Part shown: one piece after another, positions 1 to 12,110 of the stretch
Numbering within the stretch: the stretch's first letter is position 1
How the letters are laid out: the number at the start of each line of letters is the position of its first letter
Assembly (NCBI GenBank): GCA_900708905.1
Contig: CAADRB010000008.1
Span: forward strand, 889,120-953,119
Origin: Hymenolepis diminuta
Lineage: Eukaryota; Platyhelminthes; Cestoda; Cyclophyllidea; Hymenolepididae
DNA length: 64,000 bases
Reading direction: 5' to 3'
Position numbers and translations under genes: made by a program
The notes under the pieces: model-generated
Seen by the model: only the letters and a program-made list of their open reading frames with translations
Told to the model about the DNA's origin: nothing
Database searches by the model: none

Positions 1-3000
1 CCGACTGTTATTCCAGATGCTTCAATTAATGTCCGAACCTATAGACAAACAAAAACTTCGGTGTTGAGAAAAATGATCAAATTTGATTCATAAAAAATGA
101 TACCAATAATTTGCATGTTTTACGCATATTATTATTTATATGTACTGCGTATTTTTGTTTATATAATCTATAATTGTGTATTGTTGTCGTACGCAGTATA
201 TTTAGCAAAAAGGCTTCTACATTTATTAGAGTTCTGAGTTCTTGTGGGCTACTTTTAAGGCGAATAAACTACAATAGCCAAGGTTGCAGAATAAAACTAG
301 CTAACAATATTTTTTTATTATCAAACCGCTTACCAATGCAAAAACAAAATATTTCTCCGATTTCTATGGTTTCAGACTGAGAGACTGGGAAAAATATTTA
401 TCAAGTATACGTGGGAAAAATGACTGTTATCCCTTACCTTGGCGGCTATAGATTATATTTACGCCTCAGTGAATATGTCAAATCATTAGAAGTTGTATTT
501 TCATTGCATTAAACAAATTCTGCTGGTATTTTCGCTGTTATAAAACGTGGTTGAAGTGGTTAATCCCCCATTTAAATTAATGAACAGGTCAATATACTCT
601 GAACGCCTCGAAAATAGGCTGCAACAACTATTGTTGGGTCTAGCAAGAACCGAGGTCACCAATTTAGGAGCTAAGACTATAGCTAACAACTAACAATACC
701 AATAACAGTTACAGAGCAGAACACCAAGACCTGATTAAGCCAAAATGTATTGAATAAACCACGATGAGAATTCAAGCAAGTGAGAGAGAGATGAGGATTC
801 GAGTGAGTAATGAGGAACTTACGCTATGAGAAGGGAGAGCAGGAGGCAATAAATGACAAGCTTGTGCGCGTGGAAATATAAAGACGGTTTATGAGTCACT
901 TGGGTAAGAATGCAGATGAAGACAAGAGTGCAGTTGTACTTTTAGTGAAACGGGACTATTATAGAGAGGAAGAAATCGATAAAAGCGTCTAGACATGACA
1001 GATAGGGGTTTTGACTAATAGGCCCATAGACGTCACTGCGACTTGGTGGACCAAAAATCAAAATATTATGTAGAATGCGAATAAATGTAATTTTGGAAAA
1101 TGCGTAAAGTCTTCCTTCAAGTCCCGAAATTAGAATATGAAGTAGTGAACTATTCTCAAGATGTAATAGGCGTACACCTTGAGACTGAGTTCAAATTTGA
1201 AGAGACTTTTGATGTCCAAATTTTATTTTCTACTCGATTCTCCTGTCTTAAACCATATTTGGCTGCTGTACAATTTGCTGTGTTCGGATACTCTTGCATG
1301 GCAAAAATTTTGTCATTTTCTGTCTTGTCAACGAAGACAAATAAACATGTAAAACACAAATACGTATTTATTATTGACTCTTTTAACAAAAATTTGATTA
1401 CGAACTTAAACCTAGCAATAAAATGAGTTAAAATTCAGCATGAAGATCTGAAGAAAAATCGAGGGTTATTATTTTTTCTCTCACTTGTTTTTTCATACGT
1501 CAGAACAAGGCATATTAAATAATGTGTCACTGATGCGGAGAAATCGACCGTTTTGATTCGTCAGAGAGGAATAGATGAAGGGAAAAATTATTACCTCAAT
1601 ATGCTAACTTATATACCGAAGGAAAGTGAATAAAAATAATGTTTTTCATGGCTTCTGGAAAAAACGAGAGGGGTAAATTGTGAACATCGGAAGAGAATTT
1701 GATTAAACAACGAGAAACAATTAATCTTTTAGGAAAAAGAAATAAATGCTAAATGTCAACTTTATAAAGAGTAATTAAACATAGGTAAATCATTTTTCCT
1801 CCAATTAAATAGAAAATGTATAAATCGACTTTAAAGCCAATAAAAATCTCTTTTCTAAGACAAAATTTGTAGAAAATAAGGCAAATTAGATACAGATGAA
1901 TATCTGACAATCAGACATTGCTCTATTTTGAACAAATGCGTCCTTACCTGAAATATTCTGATATGCGAAAATCTCTTTTTATTCAATTTGTGGCATATCT
2001 TTATCCATCCTTATTCCCACTGAGTCACCGTTACAGGATTATAGATTTCATACAGTTTATATTAATTCATTAATACCAGTTTTCAAATGTGCAGATGTCT
2101 TCTCACATACTTCCTACGTCTACTTAATTCTACGCCGCCCAGAGAACATGATGGACACAACAAATCCATCATATTCAAATCTACAACAAATGATCCTTTT
2201 TAATAATCCGCAAAAGACCTTTTTAACGGTAGTAGGGTGTTTTGACATCCGGTGTGTGATGTCCTCTTTTGCAAATTTGGAACATGTATACTAATTTACA
2301 AAATCTGATCCTTCTCTCAGTCAGCTCTTACCGTAACGGGCAAAGCCAATCTATTTAGCTTTTTATGGATAAATCAAGAAGAGAATCTAGGAGCAGCTCT
2401 ACAAGTGTGAAATTTCTTCGTTTCTTTTTATCTGATGACCAACTTATTCCTTCCAGTTAAAATGTCATATGTTTCTCGTACTTAAAATTCTTTTCGTGAA
2501 CATTTTTCTTCTACTCTAATATACTCTAGGCTCCACATTAATAGTTTAAAGTAACCAGCGAACAAGGCATTCAGAGAGCAGAGGTCTGGAGAGAAACTAA
2601 CTTGTTTTAATTATGAAATACAAAATCAAATAAAATGTGTAGCCAAAATGAGTTGATTGGTCAGCATAGGTCACTTAAGGTAAAAACAGCACATAAGAAA
2701 ATTAGGTTAACCACAGGGGAACCCAAAAGAGATTGCATATGTGAGATGCGGTCACACAGCAGGTACAAATGGGCAAGTTAATATGTGTCATCATAATTAA
2801 TAAGATAAATATCCCCAACTAAATGGATGAGCATTCTAACCTGCAAATCAGTCAAATAATCAATCAACTACGAATAATTTGGGTAAGGATTAGAAAACAA
2901 AAAAATAATTCTAAAAAATTAAAGGCTTTAATTTTAAAAAGTTAGGAACAAGAACAGCTGAAATCATTTATTTAATGTTTCCAGAGTTTAAATTATCACT

Positions 3001-3106
3001 TGGGCCATCTACTAATTCACGCTCTCAGCATTCACATGCAATTTGAACAATCTTTCTATTCTTCTCCATTCATAGTGAACAGGAATAATACTTATACTAT
3101 GGATTA
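1..3106. other. Gene-free flank of the inverted repeat
   Basis: I find no gene here. The longest open frame (1100-1426, 108 codons) has AT-rich composition, no recognisable domain and no supporting splice structure, so I do not call it. Part of the stretch (about 1640-1835) is a diverged copy of sequence also found in the inverted repeat. The rest is unremarkable AT-rich DNA. Confidence 0.6.
1640..1835 (+). repeat. Diverged extra copy of inverted-repeat arm sequence
   Basis: This stretch aligns in the same orientation with about 5191-5360 of the left arm, and therefore inverted with 15890-16050 of the right arm. Shared landmarks, in order, are a GAGAATTT block, an AACAATTAATCT block, a TAAATG..GTC-ACTT block, an AGTAATYAAAC block and a TTCCTCC block. 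Identity is visibly lower than between the two arms. The sequence is therefore an older dispersed family member, not only a two-copy palindrome. Confidence 0.6.
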
Positions 3107-3418
3107 GTATTTATATATTTAACATCCGTATTTGTTATCCCCGCAGTTGGTTTAAGCGATTGCTTCTCCCAATCCACATAATTAATAGCTCTACAAACAA
3201 AAAGCACATTTAAGCATGACATCCTCATCTGTACCTGACCTTCTAATACAACACATGCATTTGTATCCATTCACCCATTGTGCCTCGTGTATGCCAGTGT
3301 TTTTTCAAAACTTATCCATCATGGCCACTATTATTAATTATAACAACAAAAACAACACTCGTACGCAGACCCGAACTTTAAAGAGGGAAGATGCTGAGAT
3401 GGAATGGGGTGGGGTGGG

Positions 3419-3468
3419 NNNNNNNNNNNNNNNNNNNNNNNNNNNNNNNNNNNNNNNNNNNNNNNNNN
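3419..3468. other. Assembly gap (50 N) in G-rich tract
   Basis: Fifty Ns are flanked on the left by GGGGTGGGGTGGG and on the right by ATGGGAGGG. The missing sequence is probably a G-rich or homopolymer tract that could not be resolved. Its mirror is the 56-N gap at 18768-18823, which has the complementary flanks. Confidence 0.95.
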
Positions 3469-3727
3469 ATGGGAGGGAGTTCGAGTTGTTCAATTCTTTA
3501 TCATTTCACCATTAATCATAATGCTGCTTCTCTCCAAGCCTCCACTCATTATAATCCAAGCGTTAACTACGCCACAAGAGTTAGAGGGGGGGTAGAAGGG
3601 ACTTAGTTTACTGTGTTATCGTGGCATCGGAAAGCGCAGGAAGAAAGACTAAAAAGAAAATATATATATGTGAACACGGCGCTTCTGTAGTTAATTAATC
3701 TCTTTTGTGCCTCCACTGAAAAGAGAA

Positions 3728-3805
3728 ATGGGGTATTGGAGGGATTGGAGGGATTGGAGAGATTGGGTGGGTAGATGGGTGGATTGGTGGATGGGTTGGT
3801 TGTAG
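3728..3805 (+). repeat. G-rich minisatellite (GGATTGGAG / GGTGGAT units)
   Basis: Imperfect tandem units of GGGATTGGA are followed by TGGGTGGGTAGATGGG and GGATTGGTGGATGGG variants. Several GGG runs at short spacing make the plus strand a possible G-quadruplex former. An identical copy sits on the opposite strand at about 18431-18508. Confidence 0.8.
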
Positions 3806-4517
3806 CAGACATAACGATGATGATGATGATTATGCCACTACTGCTGCTGCTGCCGCCGTAGACCGTGCCATAGGAAAGAGCTTTGTGGTATGTTTACTGA
3901 CCATTTAGACCTGTCAAAGCTGTTTGTCCTAATGCGCAGAGAGATTAATTGACGCTCTTGGTTGTGTATGTCCATAACTATTTTCGTTAAACAATCACCG
4001 ACCCTTTTTTCTATTATCTTTAAATTACAACAAAAGTGGAGATTAAAAAGAATTTAGCATCATATACTTTACTTATTTGAAGACTTTTAAAAGCTATTCG
4101 AAGAATTCCCAATCATCATTGCGCAAAAATATTCAATGCGAGAATTTAGACCTCATCTTCAAATAATAATAGTACTCAACTTAAGTAGAAGATGTCAACG
4201 GTTAAAAGCAGTATTTTAATTTCTTATAAAACTAAGGGACGCATACATAGCATGATTTTTTATTTTAGATATGAATTATGCAAATTCTTATACCGCTCAA
4301 TATTCCATTAGGGGATTCATTGGCTTGAATTTTTCTTGAAAGTTTCGAAAGATTTTACTTTGATCTACGCAAGTAATTCCGTAATCATCATTCGCAATCT
4401 TTGAACTCTGTCATTTGGCTTTCAAATTTCCATAAATTTTTAAAGAACAGGGAGTTGAATGTAGTTTGCAAATATTACCTCAATTAGGGAGGTTAATTGG
4501 CCAAATCTTGCGTATAT

Positions 4518-4625
4518 AGGGGGTGGCAGAATTCGGGTCTCACACCAGGAAGGCTCTATTATGGCACTCTCTAACCAATGATTGCCGATGGGAGACGCTA
4601 TTCAAAGTGGGCTTTTAAATTAATT
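4518..4625 (+). repeat. SINE-like repeat, 3' part
   Basis: The blocks GGGGTGGCAGAATTCGGGTC, a CACCAGGA block and a CTC..ATTATGGCACT block match the 3' half of the tRNA-derived repeat found complete at 33515 and 56160. The tRNA-like 5' half is missing. Confidence 0.4.
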
Positions 4626-4679
4626 ATTAAGTAAGGTATGGGAATGTCAGCTTTTGAAAGCATTCTGAGTGAATCTGCA

Positions 4680-5600
4680 CATATCATGCAAATCACATCA
4701 GACGACAAGACGACATGTTTGTTTTTAAGAGACAACTGATACCCGGCAGAGTCCAAAATGGAAAATGACAGAGACTAATTAGAATCTGTCAACAATTTCA
4801 TTTTTCCAGTCACAATTCTTGTCAAAAAGTGTGCCACTAATTCGACGAAATGAACTTTTTCATCCGCCAACATCTAGACTTGGCTGTCAACAGGGGAAAG
4901 CGTTTTGGGTCGAGCGCCTGGCTCGGACTCCTCGGACAGATGAGATGAAAGAATACTGACAACCAATTAACCGATTTTTAAGTCTAATTTACCCGATTAA
5001 TTAAAGACATGAAATGTGCTAAGACTTCATAGACAAAAATAAAATAGATTTGATTATTTAATTTATGACACAAAGCAAATTTGAAAATGCTAAAAGACTA
5101 CCAAAAATGCATATATTTAGGGAAAATTAGTATTTCAGACTGTTAATTCAAGAACCAAAGGCTTTTGAAAAGAAATGATGCGCTTGTGTAGATTCTAACG
5201 ATCGAGGGCGATGTAAATTTGTGAAAATTGAAAGAGAATTTTGCCAAAACACGGAGGAACAATTAATCTCTCCTGGAAACAGACCTTATAATAAATGTCC
5301 ACTTCATTAGGAGTAATCAAACTGAGATGATTCATTCTTCCTCTGACTTATTACAATATCAAGTAAGAATTTGACTACGAAGAGGGTTAACACGTTTACT
5401 TGGAGATGAAAACACGGTGGAACACAAGATAAAATAGAAGTAAATGCATATATCAGTAGTAGACATAACAGATTCATCATAAAAACAAAAACAAATGCAA
5501 AATCATAATAAATGTGTTAACGTGTGCAACGTACTATTGTTAATGGACCTATTAATGGAAAAAGCAATGGATTAAAAATCGAAGATTAATTAGTTAAGGC
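4680..5600 (+). repeat. Inverted repeat, left arm, middle segment
   Basis: It aligns as reverse complement with about 15680-16520. Clear anchors are the block at 4680-4720 with CGACAAGACGACATGTTTG, the GACTAATTAGAATCTGTCAA block at 4771, the CATCCGCCAACATCTAGACT block at 4861, and an almost unbroken match from about 5160 to 5530. By eye identity is about 75 percent in the first half and about 95 percent in the second. No gene is recognised. Confidence 0.85.
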
Positions 5601-5689
5601 GATGAGAGAGAGAATTACGCCTGCCCTATTTCGTGCGTTTCTAGAATATGTTTTTGTTTTCTATCTTACTTTCTTGTTCTGGCGTAACT

Positions 5690-6240
5690 CGAACGACAGA
5701 CAAGATAAATAAGCTGCCGCCTCCACCGCCTCTGTTATTGCTGTTGCCTCTGAATGAGTGATTAATCTCTCTGGCTTCCTCACTCCAGACACATGCACAC
5801 TTGGTACGTCTCCCACTCGCTTCTTTCACTTCTTTTCTCCTTCGAATCTTCCCCCCTCTTTCTCCTCCACCTCCATCTTCACAACTATCGTCACACCACC
5901 GCACAAAACATGCCAGGCGGCAGCACGTGCGCACTTCGTTGCTGTATCGACAGAAACTTCTCCTATTTGGAAAAGGGGATAAGTTTGTCGGTACTAATAG
6001 CGACCGCAGATTGATGTCCCAGGTTCTACCATATAAATCAAAGACAAGATTTAAGGTGGGAATAAAACCGCAAGCATCTTGGGAATACCCTTTTTATATT
6101 ATCATATTTGTTTACGTAGGCGTGCCATGTTTACAAGGTGAAAAGTACATGGAAGTTTGGTGGTTACTGGTTTAAACGCAAAAAGGAATTACCTAATTTT
6201 ATTCGAATATTTAGATTTCACATTCTTACCCGTGGCTTTG
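5690..6240 (+). repeat. Inverted repeat, left arm, GC-richer segment
   Basis: This is the reverse complement of about 14880-15490. It starts in a conserved block with CCGCCTCCACCGCCTCTGTT and continues through GCACAAAACATGCCAGGCGG to TTCATGTACTTTTC-like sequence. Between about 5940 and 6150 the arms align without indels over 64 codons, yet replacement changes far outnumber silent ones, so this does not look like a protein under constraint. The segment is more CpG-rich than its surroundings. Confidence 0.85.
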
Positions 6241-6689
6241 CTAATCAATAAAAATAAAAATAAAAAATTGTATATCACAAGGCAAACTGTTTCAAAAATA
6301 GCTGTTTAACAACAGCAAACTGATCATTATTTTAACTTCAAATTGACCCGATATTGATATTACGTTATAGTTTAACTTCAAAAACTCTGCTGATCTCTAC
6401 TGTATTTAACTCTTGCTAGCTCAATTTTTGTTTGCTTTAAGAGGAAAAGTCCAATGTGCTCTGGACGTCTCAAATATAAATTTATTTAGGAAACAGGGAC
6501 AAACTCTGAAATTTGGACAGTGAACCATTAGAACACGAAGAAATGGACTATACTCAAGAAAGTCAAAGCGTACAACCTCAATTCAACGTAAAACCTAAAA
6601 GAAGTTCTTGAATTTCAGACTTAAATTTCTTTTTGATTCCCTCCCCTTATACTTTATTGGAGAGCTTCATTAAAAGCTTTATTTTCTAG

Positions 6690-7445
6690 ATTGCGAAGTA
6701 TTCAAAAGAAGATTTTGTTCCTGCTTTCAATTTTCAGTCAAAGTGTGAATTAACGCTTTTAACCACAAGATGTTTAACCCTATGAATTTTCCGTAAAACA
6801 ATTTTCAAAGGTTACCGTTAAAACAAGAGCAAAATGTACAAAGAAAGCCTATTAATAGACATCCTTTGACAGTCGGATGATTACTTCACAGGTGACCGAA
6901 CATATGCGGGTCCCTTAAAACGGCGTGAAAGGGCCATAATTCGTGTTAAGGGAATAAGGGGGACTTATAATAATTGATGCTCCCCAATCTTTCTGAAAAG
7001 GAGAAAATTTAATTATCTGATCCAGGCTTTATTTTGGCCTCCTTTGAATTTAAGTGGTGTTTTATGAAAATATTTATCTATGAATATTTAATAAATTCTC
7101 CTTCCCCATTTTAAGGTGGAGACATAGAAAAGTACCGTACTGTACATATATGAATAAACGTAACTTATTTTTTTGTCTCCATTCCTATTTGTTTTATCTA
7201 AATATATGAATTCCTTTTTCTAAGTTGTAAAAAAACGACCAGCAGACTAAAAGCTCAACAGCTGCATTTCACAACGTATATCTTAAATGGGCTGGAATTG
7301 ACAAGGCACGCAAACCTCAGAACTGAAAAGGGAAAAGAAATTTGGTACTTCGGATGCCAGAAACATGATAAAAAGCAGCGTACATGGCAACATAAATTTA
7401 AAATTGGTTGTTGAAGCACATATTCACCGCGAAATGTTCGTAGAA
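6690..7445 (+). repeat. Inverted repeat, left arm, inner segment
   Basis: A block at about 6880-6905 (TTCACAGGTGACCGAACAT) matches the right arm inverted at two places, near 13810 and near 11970. From about 7235 to 7445 it matches 11200-11400 inverted; anchors are CAGCTGCATTTCAC, AACCTCAGAACTGAAAAGGG and GATGCCAGAAACATGATAAA. Identity is about 75-80 percent with small indels. Confidence 0.75.
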
Positions 7446-10400
7446 GCTTTAAAATTCCTCTAACATTATCATTAGACCTGTTGTTTTGAATGTAATAATG
7501 AAACTGACATTGGCAATCATTAAATTTTGTAAAAAAAAGAATTTGAATCTAAAAAATACTTTTATTGACTGAGCACATTTGAAATAAAATATATAATTTT
7601 AGTCTCCAATTGCAGAAATTGTCTCAATACTCAAATTTTCAGTGGATATGGTTCGTAATTGAAAGATGAATTTAACGGTAGAACAAGTCACTCGAAAGAA
7701 GTTTTGGGATGAGAAAATTAGGAAGACATTCATAGAAGCCCAAAGGCGAAGTCTTCGTTGAAGCTAATATCAAGAGAATAAAGAAGGTATTTACCTTGCT
7801 GTTAGCAAACTGAAAAAGTAGATGAGCAGAGTTATATTCAATCCCTCAGCGTCTGACCAAATGATAAACTCCAATTGAGACAGGGCAACTTGGTCAAAAT
7901 GGACTTCCCTCCTCTCGTCAAGTCTACCTAAGCTGATGTAATGTACTAAGATGTGATCTAGAAAAGACGTGCTAGTTCTGGGTCTTTAAGTCTCTGATAC
8001 GCTAGAGACAGAACATAATGAATCTAATTTCGCCTGGTTGGAAAACTTGTTAAGCGATTTGAAGCTGGAGAAATAAGCCAACGATAGAATATAACGAACC
8101 TAAATGTGCCGGATGTAGAATTCCGAAACAAATGAACATTGCCCAAGGTTTGACTTTTAACTAATCAGCAAGTGGAGAGTGACCACAAAGGTTATGTATG
8201 CCCGTCCAAACTATCCTCTGTAAAATATATTTCCTTAATTTCATTTGATCATGGAATTGTTATCAACTATACACAAATCTGCACGTATTTATCTTCAAAT
8301 CGGCGTATGTTTTAATGTGCGGTATCCTAAGGAATTTGCTGTGGATATTCCCAAGCCGACATTCAGGAAGGAACTGGAAGAAAAAAGTGGGAAAATTGTT
8401 TTCATGTGTCTAGCAAAGAGAGAAGAAATTAAACACTCAAATGGCTACCATTTCGGCTGTCTGTCTTCCCAAAATACATGCATACAACCAAAGGAAAGAG
8501 AAAAAATAACACCTCTTTTGATTTATTATTTGTGGTAATCTAAACAGTCGTTAATTTGTCCGCTGTAATTAATTGAACCAGTCAAATAGCACATTTTTGC
8601 TCAGAATGGCCATATTTCAGCAGATTTATTGGCACACACTCACCTATTTAATATCTGTTTATTCTATTCCGTATTATTTGTTTTATACTATTCCGTAATT
8701 TGTCTTAAGGATAACAATAACTATATTTCACGACCATGTGAATTTTCAATCCTAGGATTTTTATCTTTAAAGGATCCGCTTTTCTTTTGTCTAACAAAAG
8801 AGGTGATGCAACAGTCTTTAACAGAGGTATTTATTAAATTGTTTCCTATTAGCAAAAATATACTTATTGAGGTCGACAATAAATCTCCTCCCTATTAAGA
8901 TTACAGAGCATTTAAAGTTTAAGAACCTTCAACGTTAGAAGCATACAGTGAAGCCCGGGTCCCTGTTTTTCTGGTTTAAAATGATGTTGATTCATTATAG
9001 AAGAACAGACTCAGATCTATACAAAAGCAACCCTTAGTATGATACTCACAGAGAAATCTAATGTACCGCTTGATCAACCACAATAATTAGATATGGTTAC
9101 ATGCTCGTTCAATAAAGGCATTGAAAGTACCCTCAAGAGAATTTCTTGTACAACCTGAAACTTTAAGTTTAATCAAAGTGAAGTTGAAGATGAGGAATAA
9201 TCTCGCATTTTCATTTATAATTGCTTTTGCTCGATAAAGATTCGGTTTGCCGTTTATCTCTAGAGACCTTGAGACCTATTTATCGACTGCCTATCGCTTT
9301 AATCGAGTTTTATACCCCATACCATATGATTTGCGGTGAATTGGAGCATATTCATTTTACCACTTCACTGGTTAAGTGTGATTTCTGCAAAAGGCCAAAT
9401 TTAATCACCTCTACCTAAAATATAAAAGTAGTATCCAAAATCAGATGACTGGAGCCTTCGAATCCAACTGCGCTGGAAGTGGGTGTAATCTATCTCTTCC
9501 CTTCCAGTTTATACTCATGAATTTTTTGCCTCTTTTTCATAGGAGCCCTTAAATTGGGATCCAGATTAAATGTTTATTTTACCATTTTTATTTAACAAAG
9601 TCTGGTTAAACAGGCTATTTTTAGTATGCCATCTTACTATTATTTATTTCGATATAAAGATTCAAAAGCCAAACATATTTCAGTTAATCATGCAGTATAA
9701 ATTAAACTTACTCATTGAGCTTATACTATGGTCTGACAGCAAATAGTCTTTCTAAGTTAATTTCATCAAAAAAGATTCATTTGAAATTCATATTATAAAT
9801 AGATATTATGTAAAAGGATTAATTTTTATATTGGCCAGAGTGAAACTGTAAATTTTGCTTTCAAAAGCTTTAATTTTGATAGTCCACTAAAAATTATTGA
9901 AACTTACGTTTATTTAGTATTTGAGGGAAACATTCCAATGGATGCGATTTGTCAAAGATGGACAGTTGAATCCATTTGAATTTTTGTAATCGCGTAACTT
10001 AAAAGTCATATCTAATTTATTTGATCGATGGAGTTCACCTTGGGCTCAATTGTGTAAAAAGTCATGCTATCCCATATCGTCGATACCATAGTTATCAAAG
10101 GGGAATGAATATAGAATTATTAACTGACCATCTAAATCAATCAATAAGCTACGGCAAAAGGGTAGCTTATTGTTAACATTAAGGAAAATTAAGATTCTGT
10201 TCCCAATCAAATGGCAGAAAGTACACACTCCAAAAGATAATCTGGCTTTTTTATTCGTTATTGATATCACGCGGAAGAGGTTTTGAGGCAAAACCCTGGG
10301 CTGTTCTATCTCTACAATTCAAAACTGAACAAAAAACGAAAACACTGAGCTCTTTGAGTCAAGCCTATTCCATTAGTGGGAATGCAAACAAATCAATTCC

Positions 10401-11199
10401 CAGGGGGAAAAGTCTTGTCTATTTGCATACAAAGCTCTTCGATAACCAACTTCAAATTTAATTATCTTCAAAACACAAAACAACTTCAAAAAAGTAAATA
10501 AGAAGGTTTGAGTCTCAGTCTTTTTTGGAGAGACATTAGAAAATTAGATGAAATCCTTTAACATTTGTCAGGCTTGTAACGCAACAACAGACATTTATCA
10601 ATTAAAGTTTCGGTAAAAGTGGATTAAGAGATTTTTGAGTTAGCATTCGGACCTTAAAAACTCCCAAGATGACTTCAGAAAGAGTTTTCAGCACTCTTAT
10701 TTGGCAGAGGACTAACAGCTTATGGACTATATTAATTTTCAAAATACCTCTGCCTCTGCGTGGTTGCAAAAAAAGTCAGATAAATCATTGCATTATGACC
10801 AACAATTTAATTACATCAACTGGTCAGCAAGCACTGAATATAGCGGATTTGGACTCGTCAGGAAGTCCAGGATATGATCGTAAAAATTAAGCCTGGGATA
10901 AACTGATATTACAAGGTAGAATAAATTGGACAGCTCAAAGCTTACAGATTGCTAATAAAATACGACTACTGACAGTCTGAACTATTCCACCTCCCCTTTC
11001 ACCCTTGACTGAAATATTTTACTATTTTAAATACTATCCCATGACTAAAATATATGACATACATTTCTACCAAATCGGGCGATTCAATTAATATTTATCG
11101 AATAAATAGCTGTATTTGATAAAGAGTCAATTTTATTTCTTAAAATAATATTAATTCGAAACAGAATGGCAAATATGTAAAATAGGAACAAATAATTTA
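7446..11199. other. Spacer between the inverted-repeat arms
   Basis: I see no clear self-match between the two halves of this 3.75 kb and no recognisable gene. A few open frames of 65-97 codons (for example at 8245-8538 and 8629-8898) are AT-rich, lack domains and lack a splice context. The spacer would be the loop if the arms paired. Confidence 0.6.
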
Positions 11200-12110
11200 C
11201 AAATGTTTGCGGTAAGTGTTAGCTTCAACAACCAACTTCAAATTTATGTTACCTGGTGTAGCTTTTTATCATGTTTCTGGCATCCAAGGAACTGAATTTC
11301 TTTCCCCTTTTTTTCCCTTTTCAGTTCTGAGGTTTGCGTACTTGTCACTTCCAGTCATCTGAGAGTACACGTGAAATGCAGCTGTTAAAATTTTAAGTCT
11401 GCGTGTTGGTTTTTTTCTTTAATAAAAGTCGTGAATTTGGATGTACGCATGGAGAAACTCAGGGCAATATTTGTTTATTTTTTTAACGCAGTGCTTCTGG
11501 GTATAAAATTTCCTGTTTTTTTACTTCTTGTACTCAAAATATCCCATTAAATGTTTAACATTTATTAAATAGTGCCTTATCTATTTTAAAAAAGCCTACT
11601 TGCACTTCAATTTAGTGATATTCACCTTTCTATAATGAAGCTGGAACAGTACCTTGAAGCTCCTCTGATAAGGAATTCGCATTCTGTTTTCCTGCTTAAG
11701 TCATCCTGATCACTTGATGTTTCTTAATTCGAGTGTATTTTGTGGCTTTGCAGACTACTACGCCACCAAGTCACATATAATTTTTTCTAATTGGCTGAAG
11801 TTAAATTACACTAGTAGTAATTAAATGATGATTTCCTCCCATTAGACATTTTAGAATTATAATATAATAGGGAAACCGATCATTATCAATGCACTTCTCC
11901 CCTGCTATTCTATTCCCCTTTATGAAGGGTTATGATATTTTGCTATGTCCTCTAAGAGACGTATATGTTCAATCACCTGTGAAATTATTACCGGACGGTT
12001 AAAATGTCTTCTTTTAAGTAGCTCACTTTATATTTGCTTCACAAAATTTTAATAATATTCTTAACAAAAAAGCAGTTTCCATTGTAATTTCAGGAGTTTG
12101 AACAACGTCA
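11200..12110 (-). repeat. Inverted repeat, right arm, inner segment
   Basis: Positions 11200-11400 mirror 7235-7445, and 11880-12110 mirrors about 6700-6960, so order and spacing agree with the left arm. A short piece at 11645-11700 matches the tail of the SINE-like family on the minus strand. The intervening sequence is only weakly alignable. Confidence 0.65.
11645..11700 (-). repeat. SINE-like repeat, tail fragment
   Basis: The piece TACCTTGAAGCTCC followed by GATAAGGAATTCGCATTCTG closely matches the tail of the minus-strand copy at 42350-42530. It is only about 55 bp long. Confidence 0.45.

Larger units (their letters stand above)
3107..4035 (+). repeat. Inverted repeat, left arm, outer segment
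   Basis: This is the reverse complement of about 18185-19133. From about 3140 to 3880 I see no mismatch outside the N gap. The first clear differences are one base near 3881 and one or two in the outermost 30 bp. From about 3890 to 4035 the arms still align but differ at many sites. The segment contains a G-rich tract interrupted by the gap, a G-rich minisatellite, and GAT and CTG trinucleotide runs near 3814-3860. I see no coding signal: the two short frames that recur in both arms are simple-sequence translations. Confidence 0.9.

Noticed and set aside
1100..1426. 108-codon open frame
   Set aside because: It overlaps an open frame on the other strand, is AT-driven, lacks a domain, and has no splice or promoter context.
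3603..3812. Identical 69-codon frame in both arms (also 18424-18633), translating as a Pro/Ser/Asn-rich peptide
   Set aside because: It is the translation of the G-rich minisatellite and simple repeats. Identity reflects the near-identical DNA of the outer arms, not protein conservation.
8245..8898. Two consecutive open frames of 97 and 89 codons in the palindrome spacer
   Set aside because: No recognisable domain, a composition like intergenic DNA, and no joining splice sites that extend them.
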